Source: an uncultured Bacteroidales bacterium (lineage in GTDB: Bacteria; Bacteroidota; Bacteroidia; Bacteroidales; UBA932). From it: a stretch of DNA of 61,644 nt. Below, piece after piece: positions 8,626-17,288 of this stretch (positions are counted from its first letter, which is position 1; every line of letters begins with the position of its first letter). Position numbers and translations under genes: made by a program. The stretch spans positions 1 to 61,644 of the forward strand of contig CAMKRY010000002.1 of the NCBI GenBank assembly GCA_946415345.1, written 5' to 3'. The notes under the pieces were generated by a model that was not told the origin of the DNA, did no database searches, and saw only the letters and a list, made by a program, of their open reading frames with translations.

Positions 8626-11031
8626 CTAGAGTACCGCCAAACCGATATGGTAGGCGGCGAAGGCGAGAAGCCAGGCGATGACGATCGTGTAGACGGCGAC
8701 GCCGATGGCCCAGCGCCAGCGGCCGGTCTCGCTCTTGATGGCGATGAAGGTAGCGACGCAGGGGAAATAGAGCAGCACGAAGACCATGAACGCCAGGCCG
8801 GCGGCGCGGGAGGTCGATCCCGCCAGGGCCCGCTGCAGCGTGGTGCTTTCGGCGAGCTCATCCTCACCGACAGACTCAGCCTCTTCCACCCCATAGAGCA
8901 CGCCCATCGTGCCGACCACCATTTCCTTGGCGCCTACGCCAGCCAGCAGGCCGACATCCATCCGCCAGTCGAAGCCCAGCGGCGCCAGGGCCGGTTCGAC
9001 GGCCTTTCCGATGGTGCCGATATAGGACTGTTCCTGCTGCTCACGCGGGGACAGCTCTTCGTTGTGGGGGAAGTACATGAGCGCCCATATGACCACCGAG
9101 CAGACGAGGATCGTCGTCGCCATCTTCTGGAGGTACTGCCGGCCCTTTTCCCAGGTGTGGCGCCAGATGGCCTTCCCGGTCGGGACGCGGTAGGGCGGCA
9201 GTTCCATCACGAACGGCAGGTCGTCGTCCCTGACGAATTTCGACATAACCCAGGCCGACAGCAGCGCCAGGATGATGCCGAGGAGGTAAATCCCCATCGT
9301 CGCCAGCGCCGGATTGCCCGGGAAGAACGCCCCGGCCAGCAGCACGAAAATGGGCACGCGGCCCGCGCAGGACATGAAGGGGATCACCGACAGCGTGATG
9401 AGCCGGCTCTTGCGGTTCTCGATGGCGCGGGTCGCCATAATGGCGGGCACGTTGCAGCCGAAGCCCATCACCATCGGGATGAAGCTCTTGCCATGGAGAC
9501 CGATGCGGTGCATGAGCTTGTCGACGATGAACGCCGCGCGGGACATGTAGCCGCTGTCCTCCATCAGCGAGATGAAGAAATAGAGAATCAGGATGTTCGG
9601 CAGGAAGACGAGCACCGAGCCGACGCCGCCGATGACGCCGTCGACCAGCAGATCCTTCAGCCAGCCGTCGGACAGGAGCGATGACACGCCGTCCTTGCAC
9701 CGGTCCACGAGCCACTCTATCCATTGCACCGGATAGTCGCCGAGGGTGAAGGTCGCCCAGAAGATGAAGAACAGCAGCGCCAGGAAGATCGGAAAAGCCG
9801 CCCACTGGTTCGTCACCACGGCGTCGATCCGGTCGGTCAGGGTGCGGCGGCCGCGGGAGGCGCGGTAGGCCCGATAGGTCTCGGCGAGGGCGCCCTGGAT
9901 GAAGGCGTACTTCGCGTCGACGATGGCGGATTCGGGGGTGTTCTTCAGGAGTCGCTGCAAGCGGGCGGTCTCCTGCTCGCGGGCCTCGCGGATGGCGGCG
10001 CCGTTGGGCAGGTCCTCCACGATGCGCTCGATGTCATGGTCCGTCTCGAGATATTTGATCGCGAGGTAGCGGGTGGAGTATTTCGAGCGGATGGACTGGT
10101 CCTGGAGAATGAGGTCGCGGATGCGGTTGATGCTCTCCTCGAGCTCGCGGCCGTGGTTGATGTGGATATGGCGGCTCAGGCGGGGGTCGCTCTGCTCATA
10201 GACCTTGATGACGGTGTCGAAAAGGGCGGGAATGCCCTCGCCGCTGCGGCTCACCGTCGGGCAGACGGGCACGCCGAGCAGGTAGCTCAGCTGCTTCGTG
10301 TCGATCTGGTCGCCCTTGGCCTGGAGCTCGTCGTACATGTTCAGGGCCACGACGGTCCTCAGGTTCATGTCGATGAGCTGGGTCGTCAGGTAGAGGTTGC
10401 GCTCGATGTTGGACGCGTCGACGACATTGACGATGACGTCGGGCATGGCGTCGATGAGGTTCTTCCTTACATAGAGCTCTTCCGGCGAATAGGCTGACAG
10501 CGAATAGGTTCCGGGGAGGTCGACGAGGGTGATGTCGTAGCCGCTGTGGGAGAAATGGCCTTCCTTGGCGTCCACCGTCACGCCGCTGTAGTTGCCGACG
10601 TGCTCATGGCCGCCGGAGGCGATGTTGAAAAGGGAGGTCTTGCCGCAGTTGGGGTTGCCGACAAGGGCCACGCGGATGACGTGGCGCCGCTCCTCGGCGA
10701 CATGGGCAAGGGCCTTGTCGATGAGCTGACGGTCAATCTTGTCGTCGCGGGAGGTCGGCTCGAGCGCCCGGAGGTGCTCGTCGGTAAAGAGGGCCTCCTC
10801 TGCTTCGGTCTCGGACACGATATCGATATTCTGCGCTTCGGAGCGCCGCAGGGATACCTTGTACCCCAGAACCTCATACTCGATCGGGTCCTTCAGCGGA
10901 GCACCGAGCACGCAGCGCACGCTCTTTCCGCGGATGAACCCCATCTCTATCAAACGCTTGCGGAAGCCACCGTGGCCGTTGACGCGCACGATGACACCGC
11001 TCTCGCCCGTCTTGAGATCTGCCAGTGACAT
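8626..11031 (-). CDS. feoB: Ferrous iron transport FeoA-FeoB fusion
   Basis: N-terminal FeoA-like MSLADLKTGESGVIVRVNGHGGFRKRLIEMGFIRGKSV...; then GNPNCGKTSLFN, DLPGTYSL, FeoB gate helices. Confidence 0.95.
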   Translation of the reverse strand: MSLADLKTGESGVIVRVNGHGGFRKRLIEMGFIRGKSVRCVLGAPLKDPIEYEVLGYKVSLRRSEAQNIDIVSETEAEEALFTDEHLRALEPTSRDDKIDRQLIDKALAHVAEERRHVIRVALVGNPNCGKTSLFNIASGGHEHVGNYSGVTVDAKEGHFSHSGYDITLVDLPGTYSLSAYSPEELYVRKNLIDAMPDVIVNVVDASNIERNLYLTTQLIDMNLRTVVALNMYDELQAKGDQIDTKQLSYLLGVPVCPTVSRSGEGIPALFDTVIKVYEQSDPRLSRHIHINHGRELEESINRIRDLILQDQSIRSKYSTRYLAIKYLETDHDIERIVEDLPNGAAIREAREQETARLQRLLKNTPESAIVDAKYAFIQGALAETYRAYRASRGRRTLTDRIDAVVTNQWAAFPIFLALLFFIFWATFTLGDYPVQWIEWLVDRCKDGVSSLLSDGWLKDLLVDGVIGGVGSVLVFLPNILILYFFISLMEDSGYMSRAAFIVDKLMHRIGLHGKSFIPMVMGFGCNVPAIMATRAIENRKSRLITLSVIPFMSCAGRVPIFVLLAGAFFPGNPALATMGIYLLGIILALLSAWVMSKFVRDDDLPFVMELPPYRVPTGKAIWRHTWEKGRQYLQKMATTILVCSVVIWALMYFPHNEELSPREQQEQSYIGTIGKAVEPALAPLGFDWRMDVGLLAGVGAKEMVVGTMGVLYGVEEAESVGEDELAESTTLQRALAGSTSRAAGLAFMVFVLLYFPCVATFIAIKSETGRWRWAIGVAVYTIVIAWLLAFAAYHIGLAVL

Positions 11032-11121
11032 ACCTTTTCAGATTTTACCGATGCAAAGGTACGCCATTTTCGCGGCGCGGGCAATCGCTATTTGTTGGTA
11101 TTACGCGCGCCTGACACAATT

Positions 11122-11147
11122 GTCATTTCGAGCGCAGTCGAGAAATC
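11122..11147 (-). repeat. 26-bp repeat element at esterase 3' end
   Basis: GTCATTTCGAGCGCAGTCGAGAAATC, exact reverse complement of 1292-1317. Confidence 0.95.
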
Positions 11148-12853
11148 CTGAGCCCCGCCAGGCGCTCCCCTACCGGGCGCTTGTTGGGATAATGGACTTC
11201 GTAGGCCATGCCGAGGTCATAGGTGACGACCATCCCGAGACCGGGACGGCAGGTCACGAGCCTCTCCTGCGCCGCCCGGAATTCCGGCCAGAGGGGCCGC
11301 TCCATATAGGACAGCTGGGCATAATAGAACGGAACGTCCCCGAAGAAACCGCGCCAGGAATCAATCAGCAGCGGGAAGAGGCGCTCGAAAGCCTCGACGT
11401 TGTGGGCGTTGGACTCGCCCTGGTACCAGATGACGCCGGAGATGGGGAACTGCTCCATCGGGCGGATGGCCGCGTCGAAAAGATAGGCCGGCTGGTAGGG
11501 ATGGCGTCGGTTCGCGCCGGAAAGATTCTCCGCGGCCCGCTGGCGCACCCAGGGCATGACGAGTTCGTTGTTCCACCAGTTCGGCAGGATCTCCGGGAAA
11601 CCGTCCTCCAGCGTCGTGCGGTCGATCCAGGCCTCCACGGGAGAGCCGCCGATAGCATTGCAGATCAGGCCCACGGGGACGCCGAGGCTGTCACGCATCG
11701 TCTTGCCGAACCAATAACCGACCGCCGAGAAGACGGCTTCATTCTCCGCCGTCGCGCTCTCCCATTGCGCGTCCTGAAAATGCTGCAGCCGGTCCGTCGC
11801 GTCGAGGGCATCCGCCGGCCAGGCGACCGCGTCCGTGCGCCAGCGGCATTTGCTGTCGTAAAGGCGAAGGAGCGGGTCGGGCGTGCCTTCCGGGTCGCTG
11901 CACTGGCGGAGTTCGAACTCCATGTTGGACTGCCCCGAGCAGAGCCAGAGCTCGCCGATGGCGACGTTGTCAAAGCGCAGTTTGCGGCTGCGGGTCTCGA
12001 TGCGGAGGGTGGTGCTTTCCGTGGCTTTCATGGGGCCGATTTCCACGCTCCAGCGGCCGTCGGGGCCGGTTTTGGTCGTGTGCTTCTGGCAGCCGAGCCG
12101 GACGGAAACCTTCTCGCCGGCGTTGGCGGTGCCGCGGATCGTGAAGCGCTTGTCCCGCGGCAGGACCATGTTGTCGGAGTAATACGGCGAGACCCGCAGG
12201 CCGCCGAAGTCGCCGGTGATGGCGCCGTAGACCGTTTTCGCCAGGATGCCCGCGCCCTCGGCGTTGGGATGGACGGAGTCCGGCAGCAGGTCCGGCCGGG
12301 CAATCAGCGGCTCGTAGAAGTCGATCAGCTGGGCCCCGGTCTCCTGCGCGACGGTCTCGATGGCGTGCTGGATATGGCGGTGGTACGGAATATTGCCTGT
12401 CAGCAGGCGCGGATGGCCCGCCCCGAGCGGGGTCATGCGGGCGATATAGAACCGGGCGCCGGGATTGACCTCCCGCAGCGCCTCGACGAGCGCCTTGTAG
12501 TCCTTGACGAAGTCTGCGCCGCAGACCGGCCAGTCCCGCGGGTCGGTGTCGTTGATGCCGAGATGGATCACGACGATGTCCCCGGCGAACGCGAGCGCTG
12601 CCCGAAACTCCGCCTGCTCCATGTAGGGCCGGTGCCCCCGCCGCAGCAGCGTCGCCCCCGGCTTGCCGAAGTTCCCGACCTCGTACCCATCCCCCAGCAG
12701 CGCCTGCAGCTGCGCCGGATAGCTGTCATGCTCCCGGTCCGCAATCGTCATCCCATAGGTGATGCTGTCGCCCACGCAGGCGACTTTGATCTTTTGCGCG
12801 AAGGCGGAGACGGCCAGCAATGCGGCTAGCAGGAAAAGGAAAAAACGTTTCAT
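11123..12853 (-). CDS. SGNH/GDSL hydrolase plus sialate O-acetylesterase two-domain protein; C-terminus ISRLRSK repeat-derived
   Basis: VACVGDSITYGM, HLGINDTDPRDW (GDSL); WLCSGQSNMEF, WYQGESNAHNVE (sialate O-acetylesterase). Confidence 0.85.
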   Translation of the reverse strand: MKRFFLFLLAALLAVSAFAQKIKVACVGDSITYGMTIADREHDSYPAQLQALLGDGYEVGNFGKPGATLLRRGHRPYMEQAEFRAALAFAGDIVVIHLGINDTDPRDWPVCGADFVKDYKALVEALREVNPGARFYIARMTPLGAGHPRLLTGNIPYHRHIQHAIETVAQETGAQLIDFYEPLIARPDLLPDSVHPNAEGAGILAKTVYGAITGDFGGLRVSPYYSDNMVLPRDKRFTIRGTANAGEKVSVRLGCQKHTTKTGPDGRWSVEIGPMKATESTTLRIETRSRKLRFDNVAIGELWLCSGQSNMEFELRQCSDPEGTPDPLLRLYDSKCRWRTDAVAWPADALDATDRLQHFQDAQWESATAENEAVFSAVGYWFGKTMRDSLGVPVGLICNAIGGSPVEAWIDRTTLEDGFPEILPNWWNNELVMPWVRQRAAENLSGANRRHPYQPAYLFDAAIRPMEQFPISGVIWYQGESNAHNVEAFERLFPLLIDSWRGFFGDVPFYYAQLSYMERPLWPEFRAAQERLVTCRPGLGMVVTYDLGMAYEVHYPNKRPVGERLAGLRISRLRSK

Positions 12854-12900
12854 AGGCGCATCGTTTGTTTGTAAAGATAGTGATTCCCCGCGAGACCGCC

Positions 12901-12933
12901 AAAAAAAGGTGGCCGACCAAAAGGCCGGCCACC
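12901..12933 (-). terminator. Rho-independent terminator
   Basis: On minus strand GGTGGCCGGCCTTTTGGTCGGCCACC followed by TTTTTTT, just downstream of the 44-aa ORF. Confidence 0.8.
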
Positions 12934-12954
12934 CTGTATCAGGATTTGTAAGGA

Positions 12955-13089
12955 CTACCACGCGATCTCTCCACCGTCCTGGTAATTATCCGTGGTCCCT
13001 GCAGGCGCCACCGGATTGGTACCCAAAAAATTGACCTCAATCTGAATCCGGTCAACGCTTACCGTCGGTTGGAGATATTGTTGTTTCAT
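12955..13089 (-). CDS. 44-aa microprotein, family related to 14974..15114
   Basis: MKQQYLQPTVSVDRIQIEVNFLGTNPVAPAGTTDNYQDGGEIAW; consensus promoter upstream, terminator downstream; not in supplied ORF track. Confidence 0.65.
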   Translation of the reverse strand: MKQQYLQPTVSVDRIQIEVNFLGTNPVAPAGTTDNYQDGGEIAW

Positions 13090-13111
13090 AACGCTTTCTC
13101 GAAATCAGTCA

Positions 13112-13142
13112 CAAAGTTAGGGAAAGGAATTGAGAAATCAAA
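13112..13142 (-). promoter_or_regulatory. Bacteroidetes-type promoter
   Basis: Minus strand TTTG-N19-TAACTTTG. Confidence 0.65.
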
Positions 13143-13198
13143 ACCCTGAAGCGTCGTTTATTGCTAAAGACGGCGTTTTTCCACGACACGGCCAAAAG

Positions 13199-13831
13199 CT
13201 AGCCAGCCAACTGCTCCGGAGTGCAGGACAGGGCCCGCGACAGGCGGATGATGTGGCCCGCACTGGCTGCGGACAGGGATATCCGGGACTGCTCGTAGGC
13301 GCGAAGGACGCGGAGGGATACCCCCGAGAGTTCCGACAGCTGCCTCTGCGTCATGTGTGCGGCCTTCCGCTGCCGTTTCAAGCGGGAACCCTCCGTCTTA
13401 TCCGTTATCTGCAGCGCACAGACCAGAACCTTCGTCAAATCGGCCTCATGAAGCGCCGCATACCGGGAATGGAGGGCCGTATCGTCCAGCCCTGCCCTGT
13501 AAAGTGCCATGAATCCCCTCTCCAGCGTCCGCTGAAGATATCCCAGCGCCCAGCCTGTCCAGTATTCCGGACTGCCCATGTCGATGTATGGCTCGGCCTC
13601 TTTCAGGGCAGGACCCGTCCGGCGGGCGACCTCCATGGCCATTTCAATGCCGGATATCCCGCAGAGATAACGCGGATTGCCCCGCTCGATCTGCTCGGGA
13701 ATGCCGCTTCGGAGGAAGCGGGCATAGAAAAGCGTCCGGTCCTCGCCGCAGGAATTGACGGCATAGTCGAGCATGGCCCCCATGGTTTCCATGACGTCTG
13801 TCAGGTATTGTTCATTGTAAACGCGGATCAT
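13199..13831 (-). CDS. XRE-family HTH protein, candidate antitoxin partner of DUF3990 protein
   Basis: C-terminal HTH SRLKRQRKAAHMTQRQLSELSGVSLRVLRAYEQSRISLSAASAGHIIRLSRALSCTPEQL; overlaps upstream ORF by 20 bp. Confidence 0.75.
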   Translation of the reverse strand: MIRVYNEQYLTDVMETMGAMLDYAVNSCGEDRTLFYARFLRSGIPEQIERGNPRYLCGISGIEMAMEVARRTGPALKEAEPYIDMGSPEYWTGWALGYLQRTLERGFMALYRAGLDDTALHSRYAALHEADLTKVLVCALQITDKTEGSRLKRQRKAAHMTQRQLSELSGVSLRVLRAYEQSRISLSAASAGHIIRLSRALSCTPEQLAG

Positions 13832-14489
13832 GGCTGTCCCATTTTTCTGTGAGAATGTTCAACATGTATGTCGCCCCGACAACGGGTGTTTCTTCCAGCA
13901 TGAGAGAAAAGTCGCGGCGCGCCTGCAGGTCTCTCGCCCGCTTTTTCGCGAAGAATATGCTGCTGTCGACCGGTTCCGTCCCGACAAACTGCAGGCGGGA
14001 GAAAGCATCCTCGCTTTTAAGCACCGTCTGCTCGCCCAGCTTCCCCAGCTGCATGGCCCTGCGAAGCTGCTCCAGACTGATTCCATTCTCCAGAAAAGCC
14101 TTAGAGAACGAAAAATAGGAATCATCCGCGCGGTACCCGACGAGGATATCGAAGCCTTTGTAGTCGGGCAGGAAATGCTCCAGAAGATACCGCCGCCCCT
14201 GGATGGCCACGGGCGTTCGCAGATCATAGGTCCGGTTCTCCAGCAGGATGGCCAGCCAATGGAGAATCGTGTACTCGGGCCCGTTGAGATGGAGGACTGT
14301 CAGCCCGGACATGTCTATCCGATATTGATTGGCAAATCCGTCCGCGGCTTCAGCACTTGCCCACTCGCGCGCCAGCTCCGGGCTCTCTGTGCAATAAAAC
14401 CCCAACCCGTAATCGTTTCGGGGATTCCCTGCGCCAAACACGGGCCGCTCTACAATCTTTCCGGAGCCATGGTAGAGTATCTTTTGCAT
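13812..14489 (-). CDS. DUF3990 (ADP-ribosyltransferase-like) protein, candidate toxin
   Basis: ILYHGSGKIVERPVFGAGNPRNDYGLGFYCTESPELAREWA matches the DUF3990 N-terminal motif pattern. Confidence 0.7.
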   Translation of the reverse strand: MQKILYHGSGKIVERPVFGAGNPRNDYGLGFYCTESPELAREWASAEAADGFANQYRIDMSGLTVLHLNGPEYTILHWLAILLENRTYDLRTPVAIQGRRYLLEHFLPDYKGFDILVGYRADDSYFSFSKAFLENGISLEQLRRAMQLGKLGEQTVLKSEDAFSRLQFVGTEPVDSSIFFAKKRARDLQARRDFSLMLEETPVVGATYMLNILTEKWDSHDPRLQ

Positions 14490-14492
14490 AAA

Positions 14493-14510
14493 GTGACATT
14501 ATAATGTTAC
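14493..14510. promoter_or_regulatory. Palindromic candidate operator upstream of DUF3990/XRE operon
   Basis: GTGACATTATAATGTTAC (8/9 half-site match), 3 nt from the start codon, downstream of the -7 box TATCTTTG (minus, 14516-14523). Confidence 0.65.
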
Positions 14511-14864
14511 TTTTGCAAAGATAGGAAGAAGAATTGGAATGGCCAAGGGCCACCATACTCGACACCCCCAATTTCAAGCCTCCCGTGCATGAAACACAGC
14601 GTTTTCATACACGGGAGAAGAAACAACAACGGAGACCCTGGCGCCGTCACATGACGGATATACTTGGTTTGGTCAGGGATATGATTGAGCGTCACTGGGA
14701 AGACGCGTCGGGCACTAAAAACAGGTAAGAGAAGCGATGAAATGCCTAGATAATCAGCAAAGTGCGGTAACAGGGGTTTATTCATAAAGCCGTTGAATTT
14801 TTAACATGATAATTATTAATAAATTTTATTTATTTCTCGCTATTACACAAATAATTATAAATAG

Positions 14865-14895
14865 TTTGAACTTTCATTTGGAATATTTAACTTTG
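14865..14895 (+). promoter_or_regulatory. Bacteroidetes-type promoter
   Basis: TTTG-N19-TAACTTTG. Confidence 0.7.
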
Positions 14896-14973
14896 TCGGT
14901 CCTATAGTGCCCAACTTAGGACGTTGGCCGGAAAGCCGGCATGAACTAGAATCACAATAACCAATTTTAAAAA

Positions 14974-15114
14974 ATGAAGAAAAAATACCTTACACCGGAG
15001 GTCACTATGACGTATGTGACCTTCGAGCAGAACATTCTTTCGAATGGGGAAGACCTGAGTATGAGAAACTACGGCACTGGCGCCGGAGAGGATATAGATG
15101 ATTTCTGGGATTAA
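14974..15114 (+). CDS. 46-aa microprotein, family related to 12955..13089
   Basis: MKKKYLTPEVTMTYVTFEQNILSNGEDLSMRNYGTGAGEDIDDFWD; promoter upstream; 13 nt before the next lipoprotein gene; not in supplied ORF track. Confidence 0.7.
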   Translation: MKKKYLTPEVTMTYVTFEQNILSNGEDLSMRNYGTGAGEDIDDFWD

Positions 15115-15127
15115 TCTATAGGAGGAA

Positions 15128-16858
15128 ATGAATATGAAAAAGCTCTATACTTTTGCGCTTGTTTTTGCTGCAGCGCTTTTCACTCTCTCCTGCGAAAAGG
15201 AAGTTGAACAGGCAACCGTCCCGGAAGAAGAAAATGAGGAGATGGTCAGAATCAGCATCCGTGGTACGCTCGATAAGGAAATCTCCAAGACAGCCTATGA
15301 TGCCGACGGCAAGATGACCTGGGTCGATGGGGATCAATGTGGCTTAATTGTCTGTCATAACGGTGATTATTCTAATCAGAACAGAAACACTTATACTCTT
15401 TCTGCTTATTATGGAGATATCACAGAAGAAGGCAGGAATGCCTCATTCTATGGAATGGTTCCTTACCATCAGGATGATACCAAGGAGTGGTTAAGCACGG
15501 GTATTGCGGTATATCCTGTAGGTGTTACACAGATTAATAGTGGAAATTACTATAATAAACCGTTTATTAAAATGCCAAGCGGTGTTTCCGGGCTTGCGTC
15601 TTCTATTATTCTGGTCGGGCTTCCGGATAGTGATGTTCTTGCAGAGGTGACTAACTTCAATTTCAAGACCGCCATGGCAGTCATGAAAGTCACGGTTAAC
15701 AACATTCCAGCTGAAACCGCTACCATAAAACTGTGCGCCCTGGACAAGGAGAATTATCCTATTGATGGCGACTTCACTTTAGTCAAATCTGAGGGTGTGG
15801 CCACAATTGGTATTAGTAATTATCAAGGATATGGTGAAGGATATCAAGGAGTTGACCTCTCTGGTGAGGGTTTTATTGATACTCGCGACTTTTACTTCAA
15901 TATCCCTGTGGGCACCTTCGCTGCTGACAAACTTGCAATAAAGCTTGAGAGGAAGGATGGAACTTCGATTTTGACAAAAACCATCAAAAAACAATTGGTA
16001 TTTTCTCGTAACGAGTGCTTAGTAATTCCCGAGTTGAATGTAACACCCATTCTTATGGATGGAAATGCCATAGCGCCTAAGCTTTATTACAGAAAAGCTT
16101 CAACACAGTGCATTCGCTTCGATGTCAGCCCAGTTGCAATGACTCCTGAAAATTACAACTCTTCCAGTTGGAAAGACGGGAACAAATTTAGTCCTGGCGG
16201 AGGCGGAACCAATGGTAATTATGGCATTCCTGCAGCGACCTTCTCGTCTGGTTCAGGTCTTTATTATTTGAATTATTTTGTCTTGACTTCCACAGATCAG
16301 CCGGCAACCGTAGATGCTGCAAATGTGATTAGCTATGGATCGGTCCCGTTCTATTATCTTGATCCAAGCACGGCCTCGATTAACTTGAAAGATGATTGTA
16401 CTGTAACAGCCTCCTCTATCGAAACCTCGGAAGGAAGTCTAGATTATCTTACCGACGGATTAACCAATAATTACTGGCATTCAGTTTGGTCTTCTGGCGA
16501 TCACCATTTTGATTCAACATATGGTGTCTACATCGATATCAACTTAAATGGATCCAGCTTACAGACCTACCAAGTCGTTTATATCATTCGACATAATAAC
16601 AATAACGGACGTCCTCGTGAAATCGTTTACGGCTTAAGTAATGATGGAACTGAGTGGACAAAGGGTGAAACAGTCTCTATTGCAGCCATGGATGCATTAA
16701 AAGGAGCAACTGTAAATCTACCTGTCGTTCATGCAGCAAGCTCTTTTAAGTATCTTCGAATAGGTATTACAAAGGCTGGTGACACTTCTTATTCATTGAC
16801 AGGAGGATCTGGTTCCACCGCTTTAACAGAATTAAAACTGTATGGAGTAAATAAATAG
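15128..16858 (+). CDS. Lipoprotein with fimbrillin-like N-terminus and F5/8 type C (discoidin-like) C-terminal domain
   Basis: Lipobox FTLSCEKE; ISKTAYDADGKMTWVDGDQCGL; SEGSLDYLTDGLTNNYWHSVWSSGDHHFDSTYGVYIDINL... FKYLRIGITKAG. Confidence 0.8.
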   Translation: MNMKKLYTFALVFAAALFTLSCEKEVEQATVPEEENEEMVRISIRGTLDKEISKTAYDADGKMTWVDGDQCGLIVCHNGDYSNQNRNTYTLSAYYGDITEEGRNASFYGMVPYHQDDTKEWLSTGIAVYPVGVTQINSGNYYNKPFIKMPSGVSGLASSIILVGLPDSDVLAEVTNFNFKTAMAVMKVTVNNIPAETATIKLCALDKENYPIDGDFTLVKSEGVATIGISNYQGYGEGYQGVDLSGEGFIDTRDFYFNIPVGTFAADKLAIKLERKDGTSILTKTIKKQLVFSRNECLVIPELNVTPILMDGNAIAPKLYYRKASTQCIRFDVSPVAMTPENYNSSSWKDGNKFSPGGGGTNGNYGIPAATFSSGSGLYYLNYFVLTSTDQPATVDAANVISYGSVPFYYLDPSTASINLKDDCTVTASSIETSEGSLDYLTDGLTNNYWHSVWSSGDHHFDSTYGVYIDINLNGSSLQTYQVVYIIRHNNNNGRPREIVYGLSNDGTEWTKGETVSIAAMDALKGATVNLPVVHAASSFKYLRIGITKAGDTSYSLTGGSGSTALTELKLYGVNK

Positions 16859-16872
16859 AAATCCAAACGCGC

Positions 16873-16904
16873 AAAGCCCTCGGCCGGTACGGTCGGGGGT
16901 TTTG
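16873..16904 (+). terminator. Rho-independent terminator
   Basis: CCCTCGGCCG-gtac-GGTCGGGGG-TTTT. Confidence 0.65.
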
Positions 16905-16926
16905 GTTTGTGCTAGGAGCCTCGACA

Positions 16927-17003
16927 TGTCGCAGTTCAGATGCCGAAGTGTCGCAGGTCGGATGCCGAAGTGTCGCAGGTCGGATGCCGAAGTGTCGCAG
17001 GTA
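16927..17003. repeat. 22-bp tandem repeat, about 3.5 copies
   Basis: Unit TGTCGCAGGTCGGATGCCGAAG starting at 16927, 16949, 16971, 16993; copies 2 and 3 identical. Confidence 0.9.
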
Positions 17004-17144
17004 TGCTTTTTTGGAACCGACCCGGGGCGGGAAATTGCCTCCTGCGCAATGTAGCGTCGCTGGTCGAAAGATTTTCGCAGACCTGCCACGTTTTGAGGCC
17101 TGACCTGCGGCAGAACAAAGGAAACCAGCAGCAAAGCCAGTAGT

Positions 17145-17239
17145 AACTGTCCTCAATGCTGCCAGGAAGTGGAGCATTAGGGACAAAAGAGGGCAAAAAC
17201 GGGCGCAATGCTGCCAAGATTTGGAGCATTAGGGACACT
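17145..17239. repeat. 95-bp dispersed structured repeat, copy A
   Basis: AACTGTCCTCAATGCTGCCAGGAAGTGGAGCATTAGGGACA...GGAGCATTAGGGACACT; near copy at 20858. Confidence 0.85.
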
Positions 17240-17288
17240 TGGGAAATAGCGGAGGGAAGCGGGTACAGAAATTGCAAAAGAAAAGGGC

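Noticed and set aside
10739-12829. 696-aa plus-strand ORF spanning FeoAB start and esterase
   Set aside because: Antisense to two good genes and runs through the intergenic promoter region; shadow ORF.
12962-13034. Extended plus-strand ORF (12759..13034) and upstream extension of the esterase to 12961
   Set aside because: Both overlap the terminator and the 44-aa ORF; esterase start placed at 12853 where a signal peptide begins.
14579-14617. Imperfect hairpin CTCCCGTGCATGAAACACAGCGTTTTCATACACGGGAG
   Set aside because: Real inverted repeat but no T-tract, no second copy and no gene context to assign a role.
16927-17003. Possible CRISPR array
   Set aside because: 22-bp units are contiguous with no spacers and no cas genes nearby; a simple tandem repeat.
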